From Oncomelania hupensis (lineage: Eukaryota; Mollusca; Gastropoda; Littorinimorpha; Pomatiopsidae), in assembly GCA_036898135.1 (NCBI GenBank), contig CM072520.1:2246343-2310342 (forward strand): 64,000 bases of DNA, in the 5' to 3' direction. The notes under the pieces were generated by a model. That model worked only from the letters and a program-made list of their open reading frames with translations. It ran no database searches and was not told the origin of the DNA. Numbering within the stretch: the first letter of the stretch is position 1; every line of letters begins with the position of its first letter. This document shows, in pieces, positions 54,206-64,000 of this stretch. The position numbers and the translations under genes were made by a program.

Positions 54206-55330
54206 AGACAGTGTCACACACGGTGACAAAGCCACCATCACCACAGGAAGTGGCAGGGCTATCCACTCAAGACCGATCCAGTAAGTCTATAACATGTGCT
54301 GTAATGTCCACCACTTATTCACCAGATAATTTCTATTCATGATAAAGCAACCAGATAATTTCTATTCATGATAAAGCAAATCGTTAAGACTAAAAGAAAA
54401 TAATAAAATATACAAACCAACAATTTCAGTGAATCAGCTACGTGATGTTCACTCTTCTGAAGCCCAAGAACATCAGGAAAATATCATCAGCCTTCCTAGA
54501 AACATGCCTCCGTGTATACTGCCTCAACGTAATGCTAAAGGTGGCAGCATTAAACAAAACACTGATAAAAGACAGTACGCTGGACAGAAGGCTCAAGGTG
54601 GCAGATGAGGTGGAGATCATGATGTACACTATGCTGCTGTGCCAGAAGGACGACCAACCATTTCACCAACCCCAGTGTGTGCAAGGCACATGCCCACACT
54701 GCGGTGACTACAAGGGCACCATAGAGCAGCACTACAAAACCGTGCTGGAGTTGAACCCTACGGTCACTTGGAGCACATGGGCCCGGGGCAGTGCAGGCAG
54801 AGAGCCTACCACAAGGACAGGCTCGTCACGGCAGCTAGTAGATGAATAGATGATGTCTGCCGTCCTGACAGAAGCACATCTTTTGAGAAACACTTTTTTA
54901 CGCAAAGATGGCAACACACCCAATACCGGCACCTGAAAAAGAAACTGGCCGTGGGGCAAGTTCTGGTGGTGATGGACTTCACCGAGAACAAAAAATCTGC
55001 CTGCCAGGACGAGATAAAAAGTGCGCACTTCAACAAGTCCCAATTTTCCTTCCACCCAGTGGTTGCTTTCTACCGCACGGTGGAAGGAGAACTGGTGCGC
55101 CATGCAGTCGACTTTGTGACAGATGACACCAGTCATGACTACCACTCAGTCAACCACTTCACTACCCTGACAGTTAACTACTTCAAGGAGAAAGGAGTGT
55201 TGCAAGATGGGAGTGAGCTCTTCATCTACAGTGACAACTGTTCGGCCCAGTATAAATGCAAGGGCACGTTTGCAGATCTATCACACTACAAGGATCCTGT
55301 GCAGCGTATCTACTTCGGAGCTGAACATGG
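54206..55330 (+). pseudogene. RNase H-fold integrase/nuclease-like element gene, main part
   Basis: Exon 54206-54280 (ETVSHTVTKPPSPQE..) splices in phase to 54430. There LPRNMPPCILPQRNAKGG gives way, after a frameshift near 54590, to CQKDD and a GTCPHCGDYKGTIEQHY zinc-binding segment. A second frameshift (about 54780) and a stop (about 54850) precede FFTQRWQHTQYRHL, VLVVMDFTENKKSACQDEI, FHPVVAFYR and LFIYSDNCSAQYKCKGTF. The aspartates in MDF and SDN, with the later E, fit an RNase H-like DDE/D catalytic set. The family is widespread in invertebrates but unnamed to my knowledge. The copy is broken yet recent. Confidence 0.65.
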
Positions 55331-55484
55331 GTAAGGTATTTTTTAAAATTTAATTAGTGACAATTAGATTGAAGTTACCTATTGTTGTAATAACAAGATT
55401 ACAACTTGAGTCACAATGTTACCTGGTGATAATAATAATATTTACATTAAACATCACTTTTTGTTTGGAACCCTTTGTTTACAG

Positions 55485-56196
55485 GAGAAGCAGATGGAGA
55501 AACAGGGGTTGTGTCAAAGAAAATTGAAGATGCAGTTCTGTGTCGCAAAGTCATCATCAGGGGTGCAGAGGACTTTTTCAACTGGTGCAAGGCCAATATG
55601 ACGAAAGACGTACCGCAGTCAAAACAGCATTTTGTGTATGTCAAATCTGAGGACATCAATCTTGATCGGCCTGGTATGTGTTAGCTCTCATTAATTAATC
55701 AATATAATGTGGTGCATTCAATTAGTATTATCTAAACTCAAATAAAGTATATTTCTTGCATCTTTCAGACTTTATTTGTATTATTTGTTTGTTTTCAGAA
55801 TCGGAGGTGAAGACACTAACAGGCAGTAGCAAGTTTTACCATGTGCTACGAGTGGGTCCACTGATGGTAAAGTCTAGAGCACTTGCCTGTTTCTGTTCAC
55901 CCTGTAAGTCCGGAAATTTCAACATGTGCATCAATAGCGCATATGTGGGAATTTTTTCCCTGCATCACCTGCAACCTGTGAACGCACAGTCTGACAAGGA
56001 CTGTGGGAATGCAGCCCCAGCCTCACCATCAGAGTCAGAAATGCATCAAGAATTCTTCCGCAAGCTGCAGGCAGACCTGATGGCAAGCAGGAGGAACTTC
56101 TCCACCTTCACTCCTTGTGCCCATGTATGCTTGCAGAGGGCCAGCAGCTTTCCTCTCCCAAGTCCCATCATGGAACCGGAGTTTGAGCGAAACCAG
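55485..56196 (+). pseudogene. RNase H-fold element gene, 3' exons
   Basis: Exon 55485-55673 reads GEADGETGVVSKKIEDAV, probably the third catalytic region (the family often has HGK..DGE.GVVK), then WCKANMTKDV and VYVKSEDINLDRP. Exon 55799-56196 follows in phase with ESEVKTLTGSSKFYHVLR and CFCSPCKSGNFNMC, a small Cys cluster. Both have canonical splice sites. The junction with the previous exon is out of phase by one base. Confidence 0.6.
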
Positions 56197-56394
56197 GTAA
56201 CAAAGTAGTTAATAATCAGGTCGATACGCATTTCATAATACACAAGTAAACAATCAGTTTACAGTTGAGTTTTTACTTGACAGCTATTCTTAATCAGAGA
56301 TACTAAACAATGATGATATAAGGCAGCGCTTTCAGTATTAGTTTTATAGTAATTGAATGTGATTCTTGGATGTTGCTGATGGATGGACGAGCAG

Positions 56395-56681
56395 AAGGAC
56401 AGCGACCTGAAGGTGCTGCACCACCTGACCACTTCGCCAAGATCACCGTCGCTCATGGAAATTGCCTGGTTCGCTCCCTGAGCTCAGCTGCATATGCAAC
56501 TGATGACCTGCACACAGAACTGCGCGTGCGCATCGCATGTGAGCTGGCTCTACGGCGCAACACTTATTTGAGCCCTGAATGCATCGCTCGCGGCACAGAC
56601 CAAGATGGAATGCATCTCTTGACTATGATGCATGCCAGTGGTGACTTCCATCATAGATCATATAACAGGATAGCCAACTAG
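56395..56681 (+). pseudogene. OTU-like domain at the end of the nuclease gene
   Basis: The frame reads FAKITVAHGNCLVRSLSSAA, TDDLHTELRVRIACELALRR and NTYLSPECIARG. GNCL.RSLS..AY.T...H.ELR.RI..ELA is the front half of an OTU protease as found in element proteins. The Asp of the usual DGNC motif is His here and no C-terminal catalytic His is evident before the stop, so enzymatic activity is doubtful. The acceptor would join out of phase by one base, another sign of decay or of a missed junction. Confidence 0.55.
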
Positions 56682-56718
56682 GCTAGTTCTGCAGCAGAAA
56701 GCTACTAAGCGAGTCTTG

Positions 56719-56760
56719 TCGCGCATGCGTGCAATTACGCCTGTACTCAAAACTTCCGGT
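56719..56760 (+). promoter_or_regulatory. NRF1-like and ETS-like sites upstream of an ATG
   Basis: GCGCATGCGT (56721-56730) and ACTTCCGGT (56752-56760) lie 30-70 bp before the ATG at 56789. Such sites are common in TATA-less promoters and support a transcription start here. Confidence 0.45.
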
Positions 56761-56788
56761 TTGTAGCTGCCCTGTACAATTGAGTGAG

Positions 56789-59158
56789 ATGGAAGCACTT
56801 GGCATCGAACAGATTCTGTTGGTATGCATTATTTGTTTATGTTTTCTTAGTCAGAAGACAAAGTAAATACATTAGGTTAGGTTGTCAACACAAGTTGATT
56901 TACTAGAATTGAATGGATCGAAATTTTAACACTATTATGTGAGGCAAACTAGAAACGTGTCATTTTCATTGTGAAACTAAAAACTTGTCGCAGACCTATG
57001 TTCTAACTTGTATTAAAAGTACCGGAATGTCATAATTTAAAATTCATAGCGTGTTAAATAATTACAGATTAGCAGTTGATTTATGTATCTGTACTTTGTT
57101 ATTTCAAAGGAGAATGAAACTGAATCAGATACATTTGATGGGGCCGGGACATTGCAAGACACCATAGCCACTGGACTGACTACTACTAGTGACACTACTT
57201 GTGTGACCCCATCAACCCAAATGTCAACAAGACCTGGTCTTTCTAGTTTGAACTTTGTAAGTATTAATTACATTTTATCATTTGCAATTGAACTTCAGCT
57301 GATCTGTTGTATATTTTCAGCATGTGATTACATACTTGATACTATCATACTTTACAAATATTTTCTGTCACTGTCAGTGTCACTACTGACTACTCTCAGA
57401 TTTTGTATTTATTTAAAATAAATTTGCAGTAATAGGTAGTATTCTTTATGTACTCTTGTTATAATTAACATATTACTTTCTAGCAACATAATACTTAATA
57501 TCTAGCTTACTTATTTTAAAGCTATTATTATATTAATAGTAATACCGGAAATAAAGTTTTAAACCTAAACTTGCTTCAATGAGGGTTTCAGAAATTAATC
57601 CAACCTGCTGCTATGTTATTTTTCTTTGAATAGGAATAAAAATTAAACAACAAAAATGAATAAGCATACATTCTCATAGTACTGACAAAGTGATATCAAA
57701 ACACGAGAGTACACATAAACCTTGTATAGGTTGGAGGGGTGGAGAGCGCATCAAAATGTGCTTGTGCGATGTTGAGTTGTGCTATTTTATATCAAGCCCA
57801 TTTGTAGGTCGCCCTGAAGTGGGCGCGTGTATGTGAACCAAATATATATAATTATTTAAATTTTAAGAGGGACAAAATCATCACTCTTACTCTTAGTCTT
57901 AGTGATTTATATTTAGATAGGACATTGATTACTCTTCCAGATACTGTCTCCAGACTTTGTATTTTAATTTAGACAATCAAAACATCTGTTTACAAAATAA
58001 ATATATCAGGGCTGCATTATTTTTGTACTTGTGTGAATGACTGGTGTTTTTTTTCAAAGCTGAAAATAATATTGTAAAGCAAGAGTATGTTTGATTTCTA
58101 CTTTTAAACTAACATTAGAATTTAGAACTTATCCTGGATGACCAGTCTGTGTTTATTATTTGAAACATACTGTTATGGACTTATCAACTGTTTTATTATA
58201 AGTGGTCTCTTGTCTGTATTGTATGTTATACGTGTTAAGTGAACAAATCATTGAGTGTTATGCTAGGCTACAGTAGCTATTGTCATATTGATATGAATGT
58301 TAAAATTTACTTTGTGTTTAATACAGCTGGGCAGACAGCATGTGTGTCATAATAATTTGATTTGTGGAATAATTATATGTTAAATAAAAATTTATTGTTT
58401 CACTGTCAGTTGACTATTGAAGTGGTGAACCAAGCCTGTATGGAACTCCTCTCAGACCAGTGCATGCCTTCAGAAGTTCATCACATGTGCAGCAAAATTG
58501 ATAGTAAGTTTTAACATAAATGTTTCCTAGTGCCTATTGTATACTGGAATGACATTCAGTGTAAACTTTTCTTTGTTGTACAGTAAGTTAATAGCTATTT
58601 ATTTACTTTGTTTTGTTTGTTTGTAGACTTTTGAGTGTTAGATGGCGCAATGGTAGCGCGCCGGCTTTTGATGCACAACTTGACAAGGTCTGGGGTTCGA
58701 CAAGTGTTGTATTTGAACACGATTGGTGTTTACTGACAAATAAAAAATATATTCCAACTTTAAGTTTAATATCCTTATAAATTATAATTTATCAGTATGT
58801 GTTTTGAATATAAATTAAATGTTTGTCGGTTTGTTTCCCTTGGTTATTTGCAACGTTTTTATTATGGTTGTAACATGATTTGGAGAGCGGACAACTTTTA
58901 AAAATTAATAATTTGCTGGCTTGTAGCTTCTTTACAAAATATTAGGCATTGATATGTGCTTAAATCATTTGGTGTGCAGAACTGGTGCTATTTTCCCTGC
59001 TGCAATTTCTGGATGCATGCTTGGTGCCCAAAGGACGATTTAAAAACAACATAAAAGAAAAGGCCTGGGCCAAATTCTACCAAGCAATTTCATCCCCGAA
59101 TGAGATGCAGAGACTTGATGAGGCTGTGACAGCTGAAGTCTCAACGTGGCTGTTTTAA
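56789..59158 (+). CDS. Intact four-exon gene for a 150-residue protein of unknown function
   Basis: Exons 56789-56821, 57110-57256, 58410-58503 and 58980-59158 all have GT-AG borders and join in phase (33+147+94+179 = 453 bases, 150 codons and TAA). The protein begins MEALGIEQILL, has an acidic Ser/Thr-rich stretch (ENETESDTFDGAG..), then a helical part LTIEVVNQACMELLSDQCM, and ends with LLQFLDACLVPKGRFKNNIK, a WAKFYQAISS helix and STWLF. No named domain is recognised. The C-terminal half could be a small helical bundle. No signal peptide or membrane segment. Promoter motifs precede the ATG. A second ORF starts 13 bases after the stop in another frame. It could be a host gene or an accessory gene of an element, since its neighbours are all element-derived. 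The gene model is inferred from splice signals only. Confidence 0.6.
58631..58760 (+). mobile_element. tRNA-derived SINE or tRNA pseudogene in intron 3
   Basis: TGGCGCAATGGTAGCGCG (58643-58660) is a tRNA D-arm with box A, closest to tRNA-Trp. A box B-like GGGGTTCGAC follows at 58692-58701. The anticodon stem and acceptor ends do not pair well, so a functional tRNA is unlikely. Confidence 0.55.
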
Positions 59159-59171
59159 AACATTTGAAATT

Positions 59172-59693
59172 ATGATAAAAGTTAACTATGATTTAGATAC
59201 AATTCCAGTCTCTTTACCTATTAGTTCAAGTGATTGTATTCCCAGAGAGGAAGAACACATTGTAAGTTACATTGGGGGATCTGTCATCCATAGACTCAAA
59301 CAGCGCGCTTTTAGGTTGAAAGAGACAGATGTGCAATCAGTGATGTTAGACTTTCTAAAGGTGCTCTGTTCAGATGAAGAAGCTGATGTGGACACATTGA
59401 CAGGAACATTAGACAGAGGAGGCCTTGTGAAATTGACTCCAAGCTCAACACTGCTTTTTTTAGGTCTTGAAAAAACTTTTCGGGCAATGTTCACGGGATT
59501 TTCACAGACAACTATGCCATTTGATTCATATTTCGAGCAGTGCTGTGCCTTGGACTCAGTTTCAACAAGATTTTATGAACAAGTATACTCCGTGCAAAGT
59601 GAAGAAATTTCCAAAGAAAAGTTACTCAGAGACATCATTCGCCTTTACTTTAGAGTTAGGGTTCATCATAAATGCAAGACATACATGGATACA
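59172..59693 (+). pseudogene. Transposase-like ORF cut by a LINE
   Basis: From ATG 59172 the frame is open for 174 codons: EEEHIVSYIGGSVIHRLKQR, LDRGGLVKLTPSSTLLFLGL, ..FEQCCALDS.., KLLRDIIRLYFRVRVHHKC. The order YI.G....+, a DRGGL...S..L......E block, and a final LL..I..L+F+VR..... helix matches the C-terminal region of THAP/P-element-like proteins repeated in invertebrate genomes. The expected basic tail (K.KSLRK) is replaced by LINE sequence from 59694. There are no stops before the break, so the insertion is probably recent. Confidence 0.5.
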
Positions 59694-60673
59694 TTTCAAG
59701 TCAAGTCAAGTCAAGTCAACTTTATTACCCAATGAATTCAAAATACATAGGATTTCGTTTTGGTGATGCGGTAAAACATTCAGTCCCTCTGCAACAACAA
59801 ACAACCTTCCACTGGACATTAAAACATTAAAATACTCTAATAGAGAAAGATATTCTAAGGAGTAAAGCACAAGCGCACGCCCACTCGCAACCTCCACACG
59901 CACACGCATACTCACGCATACCCGCATGGGTATCTAAATTAAAACGTAATGAGATAAAATACATTAAGGAAACAAAATTGCACCACTAACACATTATCGC
60001 AACTAATAAATTGGCGTTTAAGTATAACACCTCATGCTATGTGGATAACAGAGGACACTGGTACCGAGAGGGCAGCCTCGGGGAAGAAGCTGCGTCTAAA
60101 CCGGCTAGTTCTAACTTTTAGTGCTCTGAAGCGTTTACCTGACGGGAGGAGCTCGAACAGATGGTTGGCTGGATGGGATGGGTCGCCAGTAATGTTGCTG
60201 GCCCTTCTTGCCAAACGCGTGCTGTATGAGGACGCGAGGGATAATAAATCGCAACCTATGATTTTTGCCGCGCGTTTCACGATTCTTTCGAGTTGAAACT
60301 TCTCGCCCGAAGTGGCGCCTCCAAACCAGACTGTGATACTGAAGCACAGGATACTCTCAATCACGGCGCGATAGAAAAGCGTGAGTATTGTCTGGTTAAG
60401 TCCGAGCCTCTTGAGCTGTCTCAAGAAGTGGAGGCGCTGCTGACACTTCTTAATAATGGACATGCTGTTATTGTCCCAAGACAGGTTGCTGGAAATGACC
60501 GTTCCAAGAAATTTAAATGAATCAACCTGTTCTACGCATTCACTGTTAATCATAAGAGGTGAGATTGTGCTTTTATTCCTGCGAAAGTCGATGACCATTT
60601 CTTTTTTTTTAGATACATTGAGCTCAAGGTTGTTATCGGAGCACCAGCCAACCAGCCGCCCGACCTTCATATT
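59694..60673 (-). mobile_element. 5'-truncated L2/Rex-like LINE with intact C-terminal frame
   Basis: The minus strand from about 60670 encodes GRLVGWCSDNNLELNVSKKK, EMVIDFRRNKS, FKFLGTVISSNLSW, LKRLGLNQTILTLFYRAVIE, SITVWFGGATSGEKFQLERI, KRAAKIIGCD, SNITGDPSHPANHLFELLPS and RFRRSFFPEA. This is the reverse-transcriptase thumb and C-terminus of L2/Rex-type LINEs, open to the stop at 60032. The 3' end is a run of four GACTT units next to AATAAAG. The 5' break falls after the catalytic motif and abuts telomere-type repeats. Confidence 0.85.
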
Positions 60674-60694
60674 TAACCCTAACCCTAACCCTAA
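60674..60694. repeat. Interstitial telomere-type repeat
   Basis: Three and a half units of CCCTAA (TTAGGG on the minus strand) lie exactly at the truncated 5' edge of the LINE. Confidence 0.85.
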
Positions 60695-62084
60695 CACACC
60701 AAATTTCATAAGCATAACTTTTATAGTTTGGGAACTACTTAAATGTGAAAATAAATGCTAAAAATGGCTTATAAAATACGTCAAAATTAGGTGTGACGTC
60801 ATAACATTTTTTTTTAAAAAAACAATTGTATGTATAATTAAGCCCATTCAATTACCTACATGAGGATATGAAAATCATTTGCATAGCTCAATTATTGAGT
60901 TTTTGGTGAATTTTTTAGTGACCCCACCCCTAAAATCATCTCCACAAACGCCATTTTGCGATTATTTCAAAAACGGCTCGATAGATTTTTTCCATTTTTG
61001 AGTATGTTGTAGACAGTTATTGCCCTCACATGCACAGCGAGTTTAAACAAAATCGCCAGGACAGTTTTTGTGCAATTAGGGTCAGAAAGTGAAACTTTGG
61101 TTTACTTGCTACAGCCTCGTTTTCACAGGGTTAGGGCTGATCTTTGCAGGCTTTAGGAGCTCAAGGCAATGCCAATGTGCCCACATACCAAAAAAAAAAT
61201 TAAATTTTTTCTTTATAATTTTTACCCTAAACAATCTGATACATCATGTCTTATTGTGAAGGACCCTGTTTTGTGCTCACCCCTCCCCAAAATTAAACCG
61301 CTTGTTGGATTTTTACGCTTTCTTACCCAAAGTATGATTAGCCTTTCCTGACTATACCCCTGCTAGAATTATGATACTATCTTTTATGGTTCGGATTCTA
61401 TATGCATTCAAAGACCACCACTGTCAACAAAAATTTGAAAAAAAAAAACGATTTTGTAACCTCCCTTCCTCATTTTTGCAGATAGGGACCCAGAATTTTG
61501 ATACAACACAGACAGCTACATTCCTCACAATATCCTAAAAGGATTTTTCATTCCATATTACCCAGGAGCCACAAGAGTCAAAAAACTGACGTCCCCCATG
61601 TCAGTACTGGAAAAGTGCACAGGGTTAGCACACACTAAATTTGGATTTTCTAACCCATTTTTTGCCCAAAATACTGCGAATTGAACCGTTCCACTGCATG
61701 TAGTTGTTAAACCACTTCCCCTCTATGCAACCATATCAAAAAAGGAGCCCAATTCATCCCCAGTAAGAGGCCAGATATATTCAAAGTTTGGTCATTTATA
61801 TAGTATTTTATAGGGTAGGGATTGTTATGATGGTCAACTCAATCAAACAGTCACCCCTCCCCAACCCGGGGCTTGATCCTGTCCATATTTGGGGACAAGG
61901 GGCACCAATGGGCCTCCAACATAACTGGTAAATATGGAGGACCTGGGTGTAGTGGTTCTTGACTTATTGAATTTATAACACGCAAATCGCGCAACACATA
62001 TAAAGTTTAAACATCAACAATCCCATAACTCGCAGATCGTTGGGGCTGTTTTCTTGTTTTTTAGGGGTACATGGAAACAGCTTT
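60695..62084. other. No gene seen
   Basis: Short open frames only, without protein character. Pieces such as CCTAACCC and CACCCCTCCCCA recur but no element ends were found. Confidence 0.4.
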
Positions 62085-62690
62085 ATCAGAAGCTCTCCTA
62101 TCACCCTTCCCATAACAGGGTGGTCAAGGGACCCACCCCACCCCACTTCCACCACCCCCCCCATCCCCCCCTACCCCCACCCTTACAAATGTGATGTGAT
62201 TTTTTACCACCATCTGTCTTGGCATATGATATACTATATTTATAGGGTCATTGGGGGGCCCCCCACTCCCCCCCACCCCCCCCCCACAGATGTGATTTTT
62301 TTTAACCAGCATCTGTTTGGGCATATGATATACTATATATATAGGATCTTAGGGGCCCCCCCAAGCCCCCCTCACCCCCCCACCCCCAGATGTGATGTTT
62401 TTTCTAACCAGCATCTGTTTGGGCATATGATATACTATATATATAGGATCTTAGGGGCCCCCCCAAGCCCCCCTCACCCCCAGATGTGATGTTTTTTCTA
62501 ACCAGCATCTGTTTGGGCATATGATATACTATATATATAGGATCTTTGGGGCCCCCCCCAAGCACCCCTCACCCCCCCACCCCCAGATGTGATGTTTTTT
62601 CTAACCACCATCTGTTTTGGCATATAATATACTATATATAGGGTCAAGGGGGGGCCCCCCACCCCCACCCCCACCACAGAGGTGGTCTCC
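62085..62690. repeat. ~110-bp tandem repeat, five units
   Basis: Each unit has CATCTGTTTGGGCATATGAT, ATACTATATATATAGGATCT, a GGGGCCCCCCC run, a C-rich CACCCCC stretch and AGATGTGATGTTTTTTCTAA. The third and fourth units are almost identical. Proline/glycine-rich ORFs through it are artefacts. Confidence 0.85.
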
Positions 62691-63401
62691 TCAAGACAAT
62701 TCATTTGATATATCACAACACCTCTTTTGAACAATATTTATGCCTTTTACAACTTTCTGTGCCAGTACTCTACCCACTTTGCCATTATATGGTACAAGGG
62801 TTACACAGAGACTGAACTAGGCTGAACTTGTCACAGAAATAAGCCTACCTATAGAACTAATGAACGTGTATGTTGCTACAGATACACACTCCAATAAAGC
62901 AGGGTCAAGCAGGAAAAGTGGACCTGGGTGCATAGCTCAAATCTTAACTTGGCAAATTTTCTGGGCATGTGACGTCACAATTCTTTTGATCTTTGCAATT
63001 CCTTACCAGTGTGTGTGTACTTTAGTCATCTGTAGAAACACTCACACACACACACGCTCTTCTTCTTACAGGCTCCTCTTTCACATTCACACACACACAA
63101 TAACATAACAGCCACAGGGGGTCATTAGCTAGCCTATCCTGCACTCAGGGAAGCAGGTGGTTAGTACCAAGAATTATAGCTTATAGCTAGCCTTCTGGTT
63201 GACTATCCACTTCTATCCAATCCTATTCTATCCCCTAATTCTCCACCGATTTTAGTGTGGATGGTGTCAAAATGATCACCTCCATAGCGCGCTTCTTTTT
63301 CTGTCATTTTGGACATTAGGTCCTATCACCTGATACATGTCCTTTGCATGAAATAAGCAGGGTTAGTAAGAGGTTGATGAGTTGAATGAATATCCCAAAT
63401 A
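62691..63401. other. No gene seen
   Basis: Contains CA runs near 63040-63100. It may be the intron or 5' flank of the pogo element gene downstream. Confidence 0.35.
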
Positions 63402-63562
63402 CCATGTCATTAGCTTAAGCCGTTTAACTATATTTTTGAAAATAATAAGTCATATAAAGAAGTTGCTACAGTTATTGGACATGGGTGCTAGGATTCTCAA
63501 TGTCTTACCAGTTTGTGTGTCTGTGTGTGCAGGTGGTTAATGAGCTATTCAGACTTTTGACG

Positions 63563-63597
<35 letters not shown>

Positions 63598-63708
63598 TAA
63601 CTGATTGCACTTCTGAGGAATGCACTCATGTCCTATAATGTTGGTAGAGCATTGTTTATTTGAAATTATAATTAAATGGCTTAAGCTAATGACATGGGAT
63701 TTGTTGTG
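63393..63708. mobile_element. MITE with ~35-bp inverted ends
   Basis: CCATGTCATTAGCTTAAGCC at 63402-63421 has its complement at 63679-63698. The similarity extends inward (TTTAA.TATA) and outward (CAAAT). The interior has a CA run (63566-63594). It ends only about 10 bp from the splice acceptor at 63712. Confidence 0.7.
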
Positions 63709-63711
63709 TAG

Positions 63712-64000
63712 ATTCAATCAGGAAAAGAAGTGTGCCGGGAAAAAATGGTTAAAGCTTTTTCTTCAAAGACACAATGAAATCAGCCTGAGGGTTGCTGAAG
63801 CAACTTCCCTTGCGCGTGCGTCGGGCTTCAACAAAGACAGCACCGGGAAATTTTTCGACCTCCTTGAGTCAGAAATTGATAACAATGCCTTCAGTGGAAT
63901 GACCATATACAATATGGATGAAACTTCTGTGACCACTGTGCAGAAGAAGTGCCAAAAAGTGTTTGGGCGCAAGGGAAAACATCAAATAGGATCCATATCA
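63712..64000 (+). CDS. pogo/Tigger-type transposase exon, runs off the window
   Basis: After an acceptor (ttgtgtag) the frame is open for 96 codons to the window end. It reads FNQEKKCAGKKWLKLFLQRH, EISLRVAEATSLARASGFNK, KFFDLLES, then IYNMDETSVTTVQ and QKVFGRKGKHQIGSIS. This matches the second half of a CENP-B-type DNA-binding region and the start of the DDE domain of pogo/Tigger (Tc1/mariner superfamily) transposases and JERKY-like derivatives. The Asp codon in NMDET (63917-63919) is the first catalytic residue. No stop or frameshift. The exon lacks an early ATG, so ORF scans miss it. Confidence 0.8.

Noticed and set aside
58643..58705. Functional tRNA-Trp gene
   Set aside because: D-arm and box A are good but the anticodon stem and acceptor ends do not pair, so SINE or pseudogene is more likely.
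60674..60694. Chromosome end
   Set aside because: Only three and a half TTAGGG units, with unique sequence on both sides.
62040..62489. 149-codon Pro/His-rich ORF
   Set aside because: Reads through the C-rich tandem repeat.

Overview
This is eukaryotic DNA from an invertebrate animal, most likely a marine mollusc and probably a gastropod. It is AT-rich, with GT-AG introns and many simple repeats. Coding sequence survives only as short exons, most of them from mobile elements. The mollusc reading rests on the non-LTR retrotransposon families, an Ig-like exon of a gastropod type (16996-17354) and a short TTAGGG-type interstitial telomere repeat (60674-60694). I see no rRNA, CRISPR array or prokaryotic operon, and no complete housekeeping gene.

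Layout. 0.6-3.5 kb: a DNA transposon with imperfect inverted ends, carrying the start of a SWIM/YqaJ-type protein at one end and a THAP finger at the other. 4-9.6 kb: a tRNA-derived SINE, a PDZ-like exon, a zinc-finger exon and dated LINE insertions with target-site duplications. 9.6-12.7 kb: gene-poor, with microsatellites. 12.8-14.1 kb: a dead LINE reverse transcriptase. 14.1-15.5 kb: two exons of an element protein. 17-19.7 kb: a broken Ig exon, tandem LINE tails and a LINE ORF1 start with a degenerate 2A-like motif. 19.8-24.7 kb: a composite satellite built from a 32-bp and a 31-bp repeat. 24.7-27.3 kb: a Ty3/gypsy scrap and a non-autonomous hAT in a tandem repeat. 28.1-32 kb: a HECT exon, then three nested mobile layers, the innermost a 375-bp-arm inverted repeat. 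33-38.6 kb: two minisatellites, a decayed transposase-like gene and a well-preserved OTU protease exon. 38.6-41.7 kb: the 5' half of a LINE with a piggyBac element in its leader. 41.8-46.6 kb: remains of C2HC-finger, MADF and CXC exons, a promoter-like patch and two long palindromes. 46.8-49.1 kb: one SINE split by an element that contains two piggyBac copies. 49.4-53.2 kb: inverted element scraps, a third CXC copy and a second copy of the chromatin-reader-like C-terminal domain. 54.2-56.7 kb: a broken RNase H-fold nuclease gene ending in an OTU domain. 56.7-60.7 kb: an apparently intact four-exon gene for a 150-residue protein with promoter motifs, followed by a transposase-like ORF cut by a LINE. 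62-64 kb: a tandem repeat, a MITE and an intact pogo/Tigger transposase exon running off the end.

How it works together. There is no single pathway. The recurring theme is transposase- or nuclease-like exons interleaved with DNA-binding domains (THAP, BED, MADF, CXC, C2HC) and ubiquitin-related domains (HECT, two OTU). This suggests remains of large multi-domain DNA transposons. The best candidates for function are the 56789-59158 gene, the OTU exon at 37828-38245 and the pogo exon at 63712-64000.
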